Of a DNA stretch of 64,000 nucleotides, positions 11,886 through 23,847 are shown piece after piece (position 1 is the stretch's first letter; each line of letters starts with the position of its first letter). The stretch is from positions 9,782,001-9,846,000 of the forward strand of contig NC_134152.1 in NCBI RefSeq assembly GCF_033958435.1, written 5' to 3'. A program made the position numbers and the translations under genes. Source of the DNA: Carettochelys insculpta. Its lineage: Eukaryota; Chordata; Testudines; Carettochelyidae. The notes beneath the pieces are model-generated. The model was not told the origin of the DNA, made no database searches, and worked only from the letters and a program-made list of their open reading frames with translations.

Positions 11886-12102
11886 TTTTTAACAAACTTC
11901 AGCCTCTCCTTCATGAGGCAGAACATCTTTCTCAAGCGCTGAAAAAAGCCATTATACAGGAATGCTCTATATAACATAAATGCCTGTAGGTATTTAAATA
12001 GCTAACAATCGGATGCTGGCAGATGATGCTCAAGAGCAGAAGGCATTACTTTGGTGGTTGTATGACATATAAAAACTACTTGCTGTTGTTTGCTGTAAAC
12101 TA

Positions 12103-12415
12103 CAGGTTGAACCTCTCTAATACAGAACTGTCTCATTGAGCAACATCTAAAAACCGGCGTAATTTAATGGATGCCCACTTATCATGGGTGTGTCCGAATC
12201 TCCCATGTTTGCATAAAGTTTGTTTACAGCCACCAGTCCCAGCTCTCAGTGTTCTGTGATGTTAAGTAGATCTAATTTACTCCTAAATGTTTTCTAAGAG
12301 TCCAGTATGCAGTGGAAGTGTTGGTAATATGCTAATGTGTGTGTCCTTGTGGCCTGACAAATTCTGTCAGGTCAGGTCCCGAGCATTCCAGATGAGACAT
12401 TCAACTTGTACTGTG
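12103..12415. repeat. CAGGTTGAACCTCTC-ended MITE
   Basis: The left tip reads CAGGTTGAACCTCTCTAAT. The right end near 12390-12415 is a degraded complement (CAGATGAGACATTCAACTTG). The interior contains ATCATGGGTGTGTCC and ATAAAGTTTGTTTACAGCC, shared with 7596-7750 and with the better preserved copy at 37733-38024. Confidence 0.6.
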
Positions 12416-12426
12416 TTTTGCAACTA

Positions 12427-12792
12427 CAGTAATCCCCCAGTATGCATGATTTTAATTTGCACTTAAGTTGCATTAATGTGAGTTAGATGCAAATTGAAAA
12501 CACTCCAGCCTCTGGCTCCCCAGCTGGGGAAAGCAGGGAAGAAGCCCTGTGGCAGTGGCTGGCTGACCACCAGGCTTCCCCAGCTGGGGGAGCCCAGCAG
12601 GCAGAGAGCTCCGGTGGCATGGTTCTCCGCAGCTTACCCGAGCTGGGGAGAAGCCACACCCAGCTCCTGCAAGCCCAGGGGAGCTGGGAGCCAGTCTGCC
12701 ACTTAACTCCTAGCACTCCCCCACCCCAACTTATGCAAAATTCAAGTTATGCGCAGGAATGCAACCCTTTCATAACTTGAGGGACTACTGTA
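12427..12792. repeat. Tigger/mariner-like MITE with TA ends
   Basis: Begins TACAGTAATCCCCCAGTATG and ends with the complement of TACAGTAGTCCCTCAAGTTA. The flanking TA would be the duplicated target, as in Tc1/mariner elements. The interior is moderately GC-rich without a transposase, so it is non-autonomous. Superfamily is inferred from the TA and CAGT tips. Confidence 0.65.
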
Positions 12793-14169
12793 TTTGTTTT
12801 AGCTATTAACAGAAATTTCCCTTCAGCTCCCTATGTACAGTATGGTTCCACTTTGTGTTCCTACAGTGATATGTCAGTCCTTTGGAAAACATCAGATCAC
12901 AAGAGGATTTAGCAAGGCTATCTTTTGCTGAAGTTCTCCTTAGACAGTCATAGAAATGTTCTTTCTTCCTTTTTGGGTTTATTTTGACATTCGTTGCAGT
13001 CCACATGTTTTTGGAAGAATCCTGGTGAATATCTTACAGTACAGCTTTCTGGCACATCTGTCTCTGTTACAATGGCTCCTTCCTTCTCTCGCTCACCCTG
13101 CAGTCAGTCTGGAAATGTTATTCGGATGACAGCTACTCTCTCTTCTCTTTTGAGTTTGATTGAGGCAAAATGAAAGAACTAAGCTGAATTCTGCATCTAA
13201 TTAGCATAGCTCCTGTACACGTTTAAAGCTTTCTTGAAAGGACGGGACAACTGCATTTAATAAAAACAAAAAAACCCTCATTAAATTGTGGATAAAACCA
13301 AAACAGTAGATCTTCTTCAGTACTTTAGGCAGGAGGTGAGTTGTTTTTAAAAGATAATCGTCAAAACCGATCTGAAGAACATCTCTAGAGCCACAAGCCC
13401 TTTACCTAGCATGATTTTTGTTACAGAATATTGCCCAATTTCAGAGGTTAGAAAATGCTGGGTTTTTTTTTTTTTTTTTCCCCAGAGTTGTTGGATAATT
13501 CCCAAACACCCAATTGTAGCAGGAGAATATGGCATTCTGTTTCAGAATCATCTTAGTGTTTCAGAACTGAAAAGGGAGTGTTGTGTATAATGCCTTGATT
13601 TATCAGAGGTAAGGCATGTTGTTAGCACAGATAAAGGGGCTTGTTTACAGGGTATCAGTATTCCTAGAAGAAAGGCATTTTCAATAATTGAATAAGGTGT
13701 TCTGAATGTATAGATTAGACTAGAAGATCAACAGTAAACATGATGAACTTCAAAAGAACAGCTTCTTATCTCACTGGGGACCTTCATTAACGAGTCACCA
13801 GATAGGCAATTACTGTACAGATCTTGTAATGACCAGGATCAGACATAAGCAATCAGCACAGTAGGCAGCAAGAAACCAAGCAGGGAAAAAAAAAAACCTG
13901 TAAAAATATGCCATTAAATCTTAATTATTCTTCAAAAGAAAACAAGCATAACTAGGAGGCAAATAACTGTAAGGAATATACAGAACTATTTCAGAACCTG
14001 CTGGCTCAGGGCAATGATATTTAGTTATTAGCAGCATCAACGTTTATTTAAAGTTAAGCACTATACTCACAGCCCATTCTGAAGTGTATTTTCTTTTATG
14101 TGGGTTTAAAAGCATGAATGAGAACAAGTCTGGTCTCCACAGGGTGACTTTTTTGTTAGAATTAAGAAC
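12793..14169. other. old AT-rich DNA, no gene seen
   Basis: A T-tract lies at about 13462-13479 and an A-tract near 13887. No ORF of note and no repeat that I can name. Confidence 0.5.
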
Positions 14170-14403
14170 CTATTATTATTAGCATTACAGTAGCCTACAT
14201 AGACGGTGGCCATATCGTACAAACATATAGTGAAAGACAGAACTTACCACAAAGAATTTGCAATCTGACTAGCCAGAACAGACAAAGGATAGGAGATAGA
14301 ACAGAAACATAGAAAAGGGTTGGTGGATTGTTCAAGTTACATAGAAGAGTCAGGAATAAAACACAAATCCTCTGTTTCTGAATCCAAGGCTCTGTTTACT
14401 TCA
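14170..14403 (-). repeat. CORE-SINE/MIR-like remnant
   Basis: Plus-strand landmarks in order: ATTATTATTAGCATTACAGT, GTACAAACATATAGT, AAAGAATTTGCAATCTGAC, TTCAAGTTACA, and AATCCTCTGTTTCTGAATCC. This order matches a well-known amniote SINE of MIR type in reverse orientation. It is heavily diverged, so very old. Confidence 0.5.
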
Positions 14404-14996
14404 GTATGGTCCTCCTTCAGTAGCTTCTGCAAATCACCAAGCTTGGACCTGAGTAGTCATACCTTACAAGATATCACTCATGGTGACTGAAAGACTAAAT
14501 ATTGTTCAGGTGAATAAGAGTTCCAGGATCAAGCCCAATGCCCTCTATTGAACTTCAAGCATTTATGCTTTTTTAACAGAGCACTGAAAAAAAAAATCAA
14601 ACCCAAAGCTTTTCTCTCATGGTAAAATTTCTCTGCAGGAATTCAGCCATTCAAATGTTTCTTTGAATTGGTTCAAAATGATCTGGGGTTTGATGATATG
14701 CCATATGGCACTGAAAGAATTATGGTGACTGCATAGTTTCTCTGGCTTTAAAGCCTGACCCCTTATGTGTCATGGAGTTCAAAACTTCTGCTCATTGGAA
14801 GCAGCTGCAGCTAAACCTTGGCTGGACAGTGAGCCTAGGAATACAATGGATTGGTTCCACTGAAAACGATGTCTGTGTTGAAACAAACAAGATCTGTTTA
14901 AGAGAATTCATTGGCTTATTTGGAATTATGTATTTGCAAGTGATAACTTTAAGAACCATGTGATATATTAGTGAGTGTATTACATGGATATCCCCA
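14404..14996. other. no recognisable feature
   Basis: AT-rich DNA with one short open frame (14772-14963) that has no recognisable domain. It ends at the TAG duplication of the next element. Confidence 0.5.
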
Positions 14997-14999
14997 TAG

Positions 15000-15709
15000 A
15001 GCTGCGTCTACACGTGCACGCTACTTCGAAGTAGCGGCAGTAACTTCGAAATAGCGCCCGTCACGTCTACACGTGTTGGGCGCTATTTCGAAGTTGAAAT
15101 CGACGTTAGGCGGCGAGACGTCGAAGTCGCTAACCCCATGAGCGGATGGGAATAGCGCCCTACTTCGACGTTCAACATCGAAGTAGGGACGTGTAGACGA
15201 TCCGCGTCCCGCAACATCGAAATAGCGGGGTCCTCCATGGCGGCCATCAGCTGGGGGGTTGAGAGATACTCTCTCTCCAGCCCTTGCGGGGCTCTGTGGT
15301 CACCGTGGGCAGCAGCCCTTAGCCCAGGGCTTCTGGCTGCTGCTGCTGCAGCTGGGGGTCCGTGCTGCATATACAGGGTCTGCAACTAGTTGTTGGCTCT
15401 GTGTATCTTGCACTGTTTAATGAAAGTGTGTCTGGGAGGGGCCCTTTAAGGGAGCGACTTGCTGTTGAGTCCGCCCCGTGACCCTGTCTGCAGCTGTGCC
15501 TGGCTCCCTTATTTCGATGTGTGCTACTTTGGCGTGTAGACGTTCCCTCGCTGTGCCTATTTCGATGTTGGGCTGAGCAACGTCGAAGTTGAACATCGAC
15601 GTTGCCAGCCCTGGAGGACGTGTAGACGTTATTCATCGAAATAGCCTATTTCGATGTCGCAACATCGAAATAAGCTATTTCGAAGTTGGGTGCACGTGTA
15701 GACGTAGCC
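15000..15709. mobile_element. 710-bp non-autonomous Harbinger derivative, copy 1
   Basis: Tips AGCTGCGTCTACACGTGCAC and the complement of GGCTACGTCTACACGTGCAC, flanked by TAG on both sides (14997-14999 and 15710-15712), a 3-bp duplication. Its left approximately 280 bases and right approximately 330 bases match the ends of the 4.56-kb element at 24303-28866, while both genes are missing. It therefore looks like an internal-deletion derivative moved in trans. The junction lies near the CAG/CTG-rich tract that encodes the poly-Gln start of the parental transposase. CpG sites are well kept. The copy at 43890 has exactly the same length. Confidence 0.85.
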
Positions 15710-16689
15710 TAGATGAGGCATATGTATGTAATAATTCTTCCTAACATTCCAAACTGAGTGTTCTGATCCCTGCTTTTGACTTGTCCCATCCGTGGGTTTG
15801 GACCAACCATTTTTAGCCCTATAGGTCCTCATTGCTTAGATTCGTGGGTTTGGCATAGGCCCACTTCTAGTTGTGGGGGGAAAAAACAATTAGTAAGGTA
15901 GGAACATTTGTAGATAGAAATCTTAACATACAGATATGCAGTGTAACTGATTATGACTTACATTGGGACAGAATTAGGCTCATAACTGGTAACTCATTGG
16001 GAAGGTCTCATTTCCTTCCTACAAACACAAAACTGAGGTGAACTAATTTCATTGTTTTGAGGGTATGATTCCATAGTGTTCTGTAAATAACTGTTTAATG
16101 ACCATTTCTTCTGTGCTTCTAGTATACCATATTTTTACTGCAGAAAGAAAAAAATATGTAAATACCTGGTATACAGATGTATAACATTACTCTGTTTTTA
16201 TGTTTATATGCAAAGTTGTGAGTGCTGGAAACAATGACTGATTATTGAAATTGTGGTAGGTTATTTACTTAGTTTGTTTATATCCATCTCAATGAGATTC
16301 CTCACACACAGTGTTTTGAACCTTGAAGAAATGTTATATGCCACATTGGCATGAATGCAGAGAATCACCCAAAGGAAATAATAGAGGATTTTGCATCCAA
16401 AGCTCCCAAATGTAATGACTTGAATTGGTGATGGATCAGTGCTTTTGATTTTAGTGTTGACTGTCACAGTGATATTCCCTGAGCAAGTTTTTCTTTCATT
16501 TTTGTGGGGTTTAAAAAAAAGAGAACCAGAATAATTAACCTTTTGAGTTTCTTAGTAGCAGTGATCTATAAAATATTTAAAATTTGTCTAGCCCAATATT
16601 TTATCATCTTTTTAGACTTCAGATTTCCACGTTAAACAGGTGTTTTGTTTGACAGCTGTTTATCATCAGAAATACAGCAATTTAAACCT
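15710..16689. other. AT-rich DNA without gene
   Basis: No ORF or named repeat recognised. Confidence 0.5.
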
Positions 16690-16995
16690 GTCCGCCCAGC
16701 TCTCAAGGTATGCCTATGTTTGGGGGGGCAGCTGGGTTTTGATGCACCACGATCAAGCCTCCAAAGTTTGATTTTTGCTGTGGCAGTGAAAACACGGCAA
16801 AATCAATCTCCCTGGGCTCGTCTATTGACCCTGATACTCCATACTACTGCACAGAGTAAGGGGTATAATCATGAGCCCGAAAAGCACTGATCTACACCAG
16901 GGTACAAAGTCGATCCTGATACGTTGATTCTAGCTATGCTAATGGTGTGGCTAGAATTGCAGATCTGGGATCATCTTTGTTCCCTAATATAGACC
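16690..16995. repeat. possible degraded MITE
   Basis: The block from AGGTATGCCTATGTTTGGGG to ATATAGACCAGGCCT has ends loosely resembling inverted copies of a GCCTGGTCTACACT-type tip. Interior shows GATCAATCTCC-like sauropsid repeat texture. No target duplication seen; weak call. Confidence 0.3.
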
Positions 16996-17740
16996 AGGCC
17001 TCAAGAAGAAAGAGTTTGTCTTCTCTGAATGCAAATGACTGCTATTAATGGCAGTTAGACCTCAGCAATTGAACTGACATCACAATAGAATACTTTATAT
17101 GGATAAATAAAATTGAACTTCAACCCACTGTGGTTCTCTTAAAATACCTGTTATACATAATCTTACTTGTTCCTGTACAAAGAAGAACCTGTACATGAGA
17201 ATGTTTAAAGTGGAAAGGCCGTTCTATGGGGGCAATTCCACTCTCTAGAACATTCTGATCAGCATCATGTAATGAAACAGATTCAGACATGCTCCCAGTC
17301 AAGTTTACTTTGTGCAAAACCAATTTAGAGAAAAATAATCTGAGATATTTCTCGGTTTAGACCATCAATACTATTTGCAGATACATTCATTTAAAAAAAA
17401 TTGTAATTATTTGAGCTAAGTATTTGCCAAAGCCTCATTTAGAATCCTGGAAAAAAACAAACAAACAAGCTTTCCAAGCTTGAACTACCTTCTGGGGTCA
17501 TGAACACCTATGAATTGACACCCTGATCAATTACTCTTTCTCCATTGTGCTACAAAAATATTATTTACCACTGTTACTGCACTAAACTTCCCTCGGGTAG
17601 TACAGTCTCAGGTTCTTTGGCCCTTATCTTGTATAGAATTACTTGTATATTTAAAGATAGCATATGTGTAACTCTCTGCCAGATTAGAACATTGCTGATA
17701 AATTTTATATTTTTCTGAGCTATTTCACAAGTAGTCTTCT
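16996..17740. other. no recognisable feature
   Basis: AT-rich DNA with no ORF or repeat I can name. Confidence 0.5.
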
Positions 17741-17741
17741 A

Positions 17742-17813
17742 TAGAATCATAGAACTCTAGTGTTGGAAGAAACCTCAGGAAGTTATAAAACTCAAAGCAG
17801 GACCAATCCCAAT
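17742..17813 (-). mobile_element. CR1 3'-end fragment
   Basis: AGAATCATAGAACTCTAG then GTTGGAAGAAACCTCAGGAAG is the reverse complement of the classic CR1 3' UTR end. Severely truncated. Confidence 0.7.
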
Positions 17814-18035
17814 ATGAGCATCATTAGGTACGTAGCAAACCTAGTCTGAGGTTAGCCTGAAACACACACTTAATTGTACTGTAATAACTAAAAACCAAAC
17901 ACCCTTTGCTATGTTCTTGTCCTCCTTTTGCTCATATGGTATTTTCTTGCAAATTCTCCAAGCAGTGTCAAATAAGCCTGACTTTTATTATTTAAAAACA
18001 AACAAATAATGAGGTAGTCAGCTATGTTTCTAAAA

Positions 18036-18195
18036 CAGAAAATATTATCATTGCCTTACTATGGATGGCAATGTAAAACAATGAGGCCAAGGGATTGGCC
18101 CAAGAACAAATAATGAGTTTTAGGGCTGGGATTAGAATTCAGAAACTCATGCCTCCAACCTTCATATTCAGTTCACTATCGGTGCTTCTCAGTTC
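18036..18195 (-). repeat. MIR-like SINE remnant
   Basis: Plus-strand ACAATGAGGCCAAGGGATTG, GGCCCAAGAACA and GGGCTGGGATTAGAATTCAG follow the order of the MIR core in reverse orientation. Confidence 0.6.
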
Positions 18196-19262
18196 ACGAT
18201 CAATTCTATCTTTGTTTTTAACCATGTCATGTAGCTTTAATTAGATCATGGATGTCCTCTTTGGTGGCGGTAATGTCAACAGCCACAGTTCATTGATTCT
18301 TATCTGTTCAGGATTATCATAAACTTCCCGTGTCAGACTCCAGGGAATTTGACTGCGGTTCAAACTGTGATCTTTATGGTGAGAAATGCAAGTTCTCTCT
18401 TGCTCTTAATTTCTGCTACTTCATATTTGTCCTTTTGCTTTTATACTCAACCTTTCCTATTTTTCTTCACAACTTTGTCATCAGTCGGGCTGGCAGGTCA
18501 ATGTTATTAGTATTCTTTCCCTCTGGATGTGTAAAGCATGGCAGCTATGCAGTATACTTACACAGTGACCTAAAATAATACTAAGTTCACTAAGCAAAGC
18601 AGGTCTTTGGTATTTAATTAGCTCTAGCCTGATCAAAAACAGAATCTGATGCCCCAATCATTATTATTCTGAATGTAACTTAAATTAGTACAATATTTTG
18701 TGTTTGTAATGTTATGAACTTTAATTTTTTTTTAATCTTGACTTTTGCACATTTGTCTCATGTTCCTCTTTGGAACTTGTTTATATGCCTGTAAGCTTTT
18801 GAAAGCATATATACAATAATTCTTCTTTCCCCAGATTTGTCTTATAATTTGAGATGTAGTAAATATCGTCATACCTCTCTGTTATTTCAGTGGAAACATG
18901 GCACAACTTTTGATACCCATATAAAGATGAGGTTTCTTCAGTGTGAGGAAAAGAACACCATAGGAGAGAGGCAGGGAATTTTCAAGGAATCTTCTTCTAT
19001 AATCAAAGACTTTCAGAAATGATTGGTGATTTTTGGATACCTAATTTAAGACCTCTATACAGGAGCCTGATTTTTCACATGCTGAGACTTTCTGAAAATT
19101 AGATTACAGAAACATCCAAAAAGTTGAGGTACCAAAATGTTATGATGATTTGAACCATTGACCAAAAGTTTCAAAAGTTGACTCCAGAAGATGATAGGCA
19201 TTGTGCCTAGCAGGAGCTGCACAACAGGTGCTTCCTTCTTCTTGCCTGTAGGATGGCCAATA
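18196..19262. other. no gene recognised
   Basis: AT-rich sequence with short open frames only (for example 18330-18578, hydrophobic, no known domain). Confidence 0.45.
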
Positions 19263-19698
19263 AGCTGTGTCTACACGTGCCCCAAACTTCGAAATGGCCA
19301 TGCAAATGGCCATTTCGAAGTTTACTAATGAAGCGCTGACATGCATATTCAGCGCTTCATTAGCATGCGGGCGGCAGCGGCGCTTCGAAATTGACGAGCC
19401 TTGCCGCCGCGCGGCGCGTCCAGACGGGGCTCCTTTTCAAAAGCACGCCACCTACTTCGAAGTCCCCTTATTCCCGTGAGCTCATGGGAATAAGGGGACT
19501 TCGAAGAAGGTGGCGTGCTTTCGAAAAGGAGCCCTGTCTGGACGCGCCGCGCGGCGGCAAGGCTCGTCAATTTCGAAGCGCCGCTGCCGCCCGCATGCTA
19601 ATGAAGCGCTGAATATGCATGTCAGCGCTTCATTAGTAAACTTCGAAATGGCCATTTGCATGGCCATTTCGAAGTTTGGGGCACGTGTAGACGTAGCT
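19263..19698. repeat. 436-bp full-length palindromic MITE, copy 2
   Basis: Same element as 11221-11656 and exactly the same length. The dyad centre GAGCTC lies at 19478-19483, again at the midpoint. Tips are AGCTGTGTCTACACGTGCC and the complement of AGCTACGTCTACACGTGCC. CpG-rich blocks (CCGCCGCGCGGCGCG) and TTCGAA motifs are intact. Both strands of both arms carry a 73-codon open frame, which follows from the symmetry and is not evidence of a gene. No clear target duplication (ATA versus GTT). Confidence 0.87.
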
Positions 19699-19737
19699 GT
19701 TCTGGGTGTGTGAGTGCTGAAAGTATTTGCTTGACAC

Positions 19738-20149
19738 TGAGCCGATGTATACACTAGAGGGTTTATTGATAAGAATGGCATTTTTGTAGACAAAATTAGG
19801 GGAGCGTCCAGATTCCCAAGGCATTCCATCAACAGTAAAGCAACAGAATACAGCACTTTTGTCAACAGTCTTATCCCACTCTCTGTGAGTAATGATGTCT
19901 CTGACAGAGATCTGTTGACAGAAAGCCAATCTGAACATTATGGGGGCCCTCTGTTGGCAGATGAGGCTTTTGGGACACTGGACAGCTATGTCTGCTGTGC
20001 TTCTGGCTGGCTATTTTGTCAAGAGAGTGTCTGGGCAGTCCGGCTGCTCTGTCAACGGAGTGGATCTCTCTTGTGATCTGTTTGGCAATTTGGCCATGAT
20101 CTGTTGACAGAACTTCTGTCAACAAATCAATGTAATCTAGACATAATCT
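19738..20149. repeat. GTCAACA/TTGACAG-rich MITE
   Basis: Starts GAGCCGATGTATACACTAGA and ends near CTAGACATAATCTAAG, an inverted relation to GACTATGTCTACACTAG. The interior matches the element at 42135-42561: CAGAGATCTGTTGACAGAAA, GAGGCTTTTGGGACACTGGA and GTGCTTCTGGCTGGC. Lies 39 bases from the palindromic MITE. Confidence 0.65.
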
Positions 20150-20576
20150 AAGGGGGGAGTCTGTATATTTTGAATATACTGGCTGTGTTATTCATATGGA
20201 CTGATGTTTAGCAGTGTTGCAAACTTTCTGATCAAAAAGAAAAAGTTCTGGCATGCTGCAGAGATGTATATACTTAATTGCCTTTTACAACAATATAGTT
20301 TGTATGTGTGAACATGCACCACAGCATGGAATGTCCACTGTGATATCTTCCTATTCCAGCACGTTAGTAATTCATTTTACGGATCCTTAATCATAATAAC
20401 CATAATTTATTATTTAAAACATCAGTTCAGGGAAATCATCAATGGTTTATTTCTTTTCTTTGGCTCCTTCTCATTTTCTGTTGCCAGTGCTAGCTGCACC
20501 TTTGACTGCTCTGGTCTTTCAATGTGCACCCCACAGGTGTCAATTCTTGTATGCTTGCTTTTTCTGGGTTAGTTCT
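20150..20576. other. no recognisable feature
   Basis: AT-rich DNA between MITEs. Confidence 0.45.
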
Positions 20577-20579
20577 TAT

Positions 20580-20850
20580 GGCTTTGTCTACTCTATACAG
20601 CTTTTAGTGACATGGCCTTGTCAACACAGCTGTGGTGCTGAAAGTCAGGAAGTGTAGCCACTGTTTGTTGGCTATTTTGGTGACAGAATACTTCTACCTC
20701 CAATGTGTGGCATTTGTCCTGTTGGCAGGGGACTGCTTCTGCCAACAACATGCTGTTCACATGGGCACTTACTGTGCCAAAGCTTTTGTCTTAGTTAGCA
20801 CCTCCGAATGACATATGTTTTGTCATTTGATTGCCAGTGTAGCTGTAGCC
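20580..20850. repeat. 271-bp MITE with TAT duplication
   Basis: Ends GGCTTTGTCTACTCTATACA and the complement of GGCTACAGCTACACTGGCAA. TAT occurs directly on both sides (20577-20579 and 20851-20853), a clean 3-bp target duplication as expected for Harbinger. No coding capacity. Confidence 0.75.
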
Positions 20851-20853
20851 TAT

Positions 20854-21949
20854 GATTTACCATTCTTAAATTGAGTCTTGGGTGATAGCACTTTATGTAC
20901 AATCATGTTTGCCCAGCAGGTTTCATCCTTACACATTTTCCCCTTGCCAAACAGCTTTCTCAAAACACATTTATATCTAACCTTCACAGTCTGAACAGTA
21001 AAAGATTTTGCCTATCAAATGTGAGGTCTACCACCACTCATCAGGGTTAGAAGGGCTTAAGTGCATCAGAGTCCCAAATGGATGGGTGGGTGTCTGTAGA
21101 GGTGTGTTCCTGGGAACACATGCCTGTCAACTGCCTCCCTGCCCCACGCACCCTTGGCAGAGAAGTTTCAACTGCTGATATACATAGAATCTGTGTGCTC
21201 CCAGCCTTTGCAAAACTGCATGCAACTTTGGGCCAGAGCTAAGGGGCAGCTGATGAGTGCTTCATAGCTAATGGCTTAGGTACTGTTTCTTAATCTCCTG
21301 ACCAATGTATCAGGAAGTCTTTTACCTGCTTGAATTATTTTACCTTTCTACTTTAACTCAGCCCACACACACACACAGGACAGCTGTACAGCATTCAGAA
21401 ACGAATACGCATCAGCCCCATTTCCTTCACATCCATATTCCTCATGGAAAACATCAGTAACCATTAAAGAAAAAGGCAAATGTAGTCTGTCCACAGACAT
21501 TTGAATTTAGTGCTAAAGACACAGCACTCCTTCTGACAAGAGAAGAAAGCACTTTGTGATACCTTCAGGCAAAAAGAAGCATTTTAACTCCATGGATAAT
21601 GGAAAAGTGTCTTATCTCTATTGTTCTCTTAACGGTGTTAGCCATAAATATCTTTTGTTAGCCAGGCTAGTTATCTCAGCAGATTGAGTTAACTCCATTG
21701 GCCTTGGGCATTTTGTTAGCAGAAATAACTGTCATTGTTTGTCAAGTGTCGTCTTTTTAGGTAAATTTTGCAGGGGGTTCAAAATATAATGATGCCCTGC
21801 AATGAATGGTGCCCTGGTCAAAGCAAGCCTATGGTGAGATTAGACAAAAGTGTTGACTGGAGGGCTGCATCTAGCTACGTAAATTATAAGATGGAATGAG
21901 CTGGAGTGAGAGGACTCACGGTTTTGGTGTGTGGGGGGGCGCTCTGTAG
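20854..21949. other. no gene recognised
   Basis: Mixed AT-rich DNA with a short CA run near 21365-21377. No ORF or repeat I can name. Confidence 0.45.
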
Positions 21950-22522
21950 AGGATGTTATTGAGGTGACGGAGATTGTGTGAGGCTATATAAGGGAGGTTA
22001 CTGAGGCAGGTGGAGAAAGGACTTGTGGGGTATGAGATGAGGGAGGTGCTCAACAGGATCAGTACTGGGGACTTCTACTGGACCTGCTGGCAGTGCAACC
22101 AAGGATAATGCCATCCTGGCTAGGATGGACATGGCCCATTTTTGTATCTTAGGCTTGTGAGGGTGGAACCAGAGGAGACTGGAATGGAAATGGGGGTCTG
22201 CCACATGCAGGAGGGATTCTGATCTCAGACTCCAGGTACAACTTCACCATGAATTTGGCTCTTTGTGCCAGAAGATGGAGAAGTTGTGAGCCAGGGACTG
22301 GGGTGCACTGGGTGGGAAGCATGGGGCAAGCACCCAAACCCGGTTCCTGGATGGAACACTGGAGGGAGGCAAGTCCCCCACCCCACTTCCCAGAGGGAGC
22401 ATGGAGCTGGAGGAGAGGGGAAGCCCCCAACCCTACTCCCTGGCAAGAACATGGGGGATGGATTAAAAAAGTCTGTCAAATTGGACATGAGTCATGGGCC
22501 ATAGCTTGCCCGCCCCTGCTCT
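21950..22522. repeat. hAT-like remnant, right end
   Basis: Ends GGGCCATAGCTTGCCCGCCC then CTG, the complement of a CAGGGGCGGGCAAGC tip typical of hAT elements. The interior has GC-rich repeated phrases about GGAGCATGGAGCTGGAGG and GGGAGGCAAGTCCCC. The left end was not found, so the left border is approximate. Confidence 0.45.
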
Positions 22523-23844
22523 ATGGAGATGTCTAATAGAATGTCAGTGCATTTAATACGAAGGAGATGAAATGTCTGTGAAAGCAAATGAAGGTCTTCT
22601 GAAATTAAATCAATCTCTTCGCATTTGCTCTCCAGAGAAAGATATTTTTCCCCTCTTATGAAGAACTAATGCTGACTTTCTCTCCATTTAATCTTAGAAA
22701 CAAATTTCTCAAATACACATGCTGCCACCACCTAACCACCATGGAATGGAGTATCTCTTAACATTTTACTCTGAAATCTGCTGCTGAAGAGTGTTACAAA
22801 AGCAATTAAATATTACTTTTGAACATCCGATTCTCCTTTTTTTTTTTTTTTTGAGTGTTGATAATTCATTTATTCCTTCAGTGGCCAAATGCATAGTGTC
22901 TGATTTCTCCTTTCTTGCATCTCAGCCTGGATCTAATCCAGTGACAACAGTGTTGGAGATAGAAAGTAGCTGCCATTGATAGTTTGTGTAATTGCCTTGG
23001 AAGTCTTAGACTAATGGCTAAGGACTAGAGGTGTACTCCAGAAAAGAGTAAAAGTACCATGGTAGTTGGCACTGACTGATCCTTCATTAGTTGTCTCAGC
23101 TGAGAGGATAAAAACTGAATAGAAATGGAGACTGGACAACTTAATCCTTTCACCCAACAGAAGTAGTGAGATGCAAATTCTATGGGTAGCGTGAAGAAGC
23201 TTACAGTGTCCCTGTCATGCTGTCTTATTCTGGGGGCTGAAGGAAGGAGGACCAAGAAGAATGAAATGTCTAGTTATGCCAGTCTTCCTCCTTTTGTAGT
23301 TAAGTTCGCTTAAAGAAAAGGTATGGGGCTGAGGAAGAGGAAAGGGAGAAGTGACCGAATATTAAAATAATCAAATGGATATAGTTAAGATGTTTACATA
23401 TGGTCTGATAGCTAATGCTGTACTAGAAAGCTCTGAGTTCCATCTAGTGCCTAACTGTAGTGGCAGGGGTAGGACAATCTCCTGAAAAGTTTTCCTGCTG
23501 CTATCAAGAAAAGTGTCCCCACTAGAGTTATGTTACATTGCATGTATGTTCCAATTTGAAAGGCATCAGATCATGCAGGGAAAACTTTAAGGCTTTCCAT
23601 ATTCAGTTCTTGCCCTCTCTCCAGTGAGACAATAATACAAGATTCCATAGGTAGTAATGGTTTTCATTAATAAAAATTAATACTCAGAATTGCTGTAGCT
23701 CTTTTCAGGAGATCATGTTGGATTTTACACTTAGAGACGTATGCTGAGGATAAAGTGCTTGATGAGATAGGTAAGAATTTTAGTTTAATTTTGTCAATAG
23801 GGAAATTGTCACAGAGATGTTAGAGCCAAGATATTTTTAAACAA
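22523..23844. other. no gene recognised
   Basis: AT-rich, with a T-tract near 22836-22852. Confidence 0.45.
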
Positions 23845-23847
23845 CAA

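Noticed and set aside
15083..15636. 100- and 105-codon open frames repeated at 43973-44526
   Set aside because: These lie in the two copies of the 710-bp Harbinger derivative. They are not gene duplicates, and they correspond to non-coding ends plus the edge of the parental transposase exon.
18330..18578. 82-codon hydrophobic frame as a small membrane protein
   Set aside because: AT-rich DNA gives hydrophobic chance frames. There is no start context, exon structure or neighbour supporting it.
22249..22536. Plus-strand 95-codon frame as a host gene
   Set aside because: It falls in an hAT-like remnant with a TTGCCCGCCCCTG end and repeated phrases; no domain is visible.
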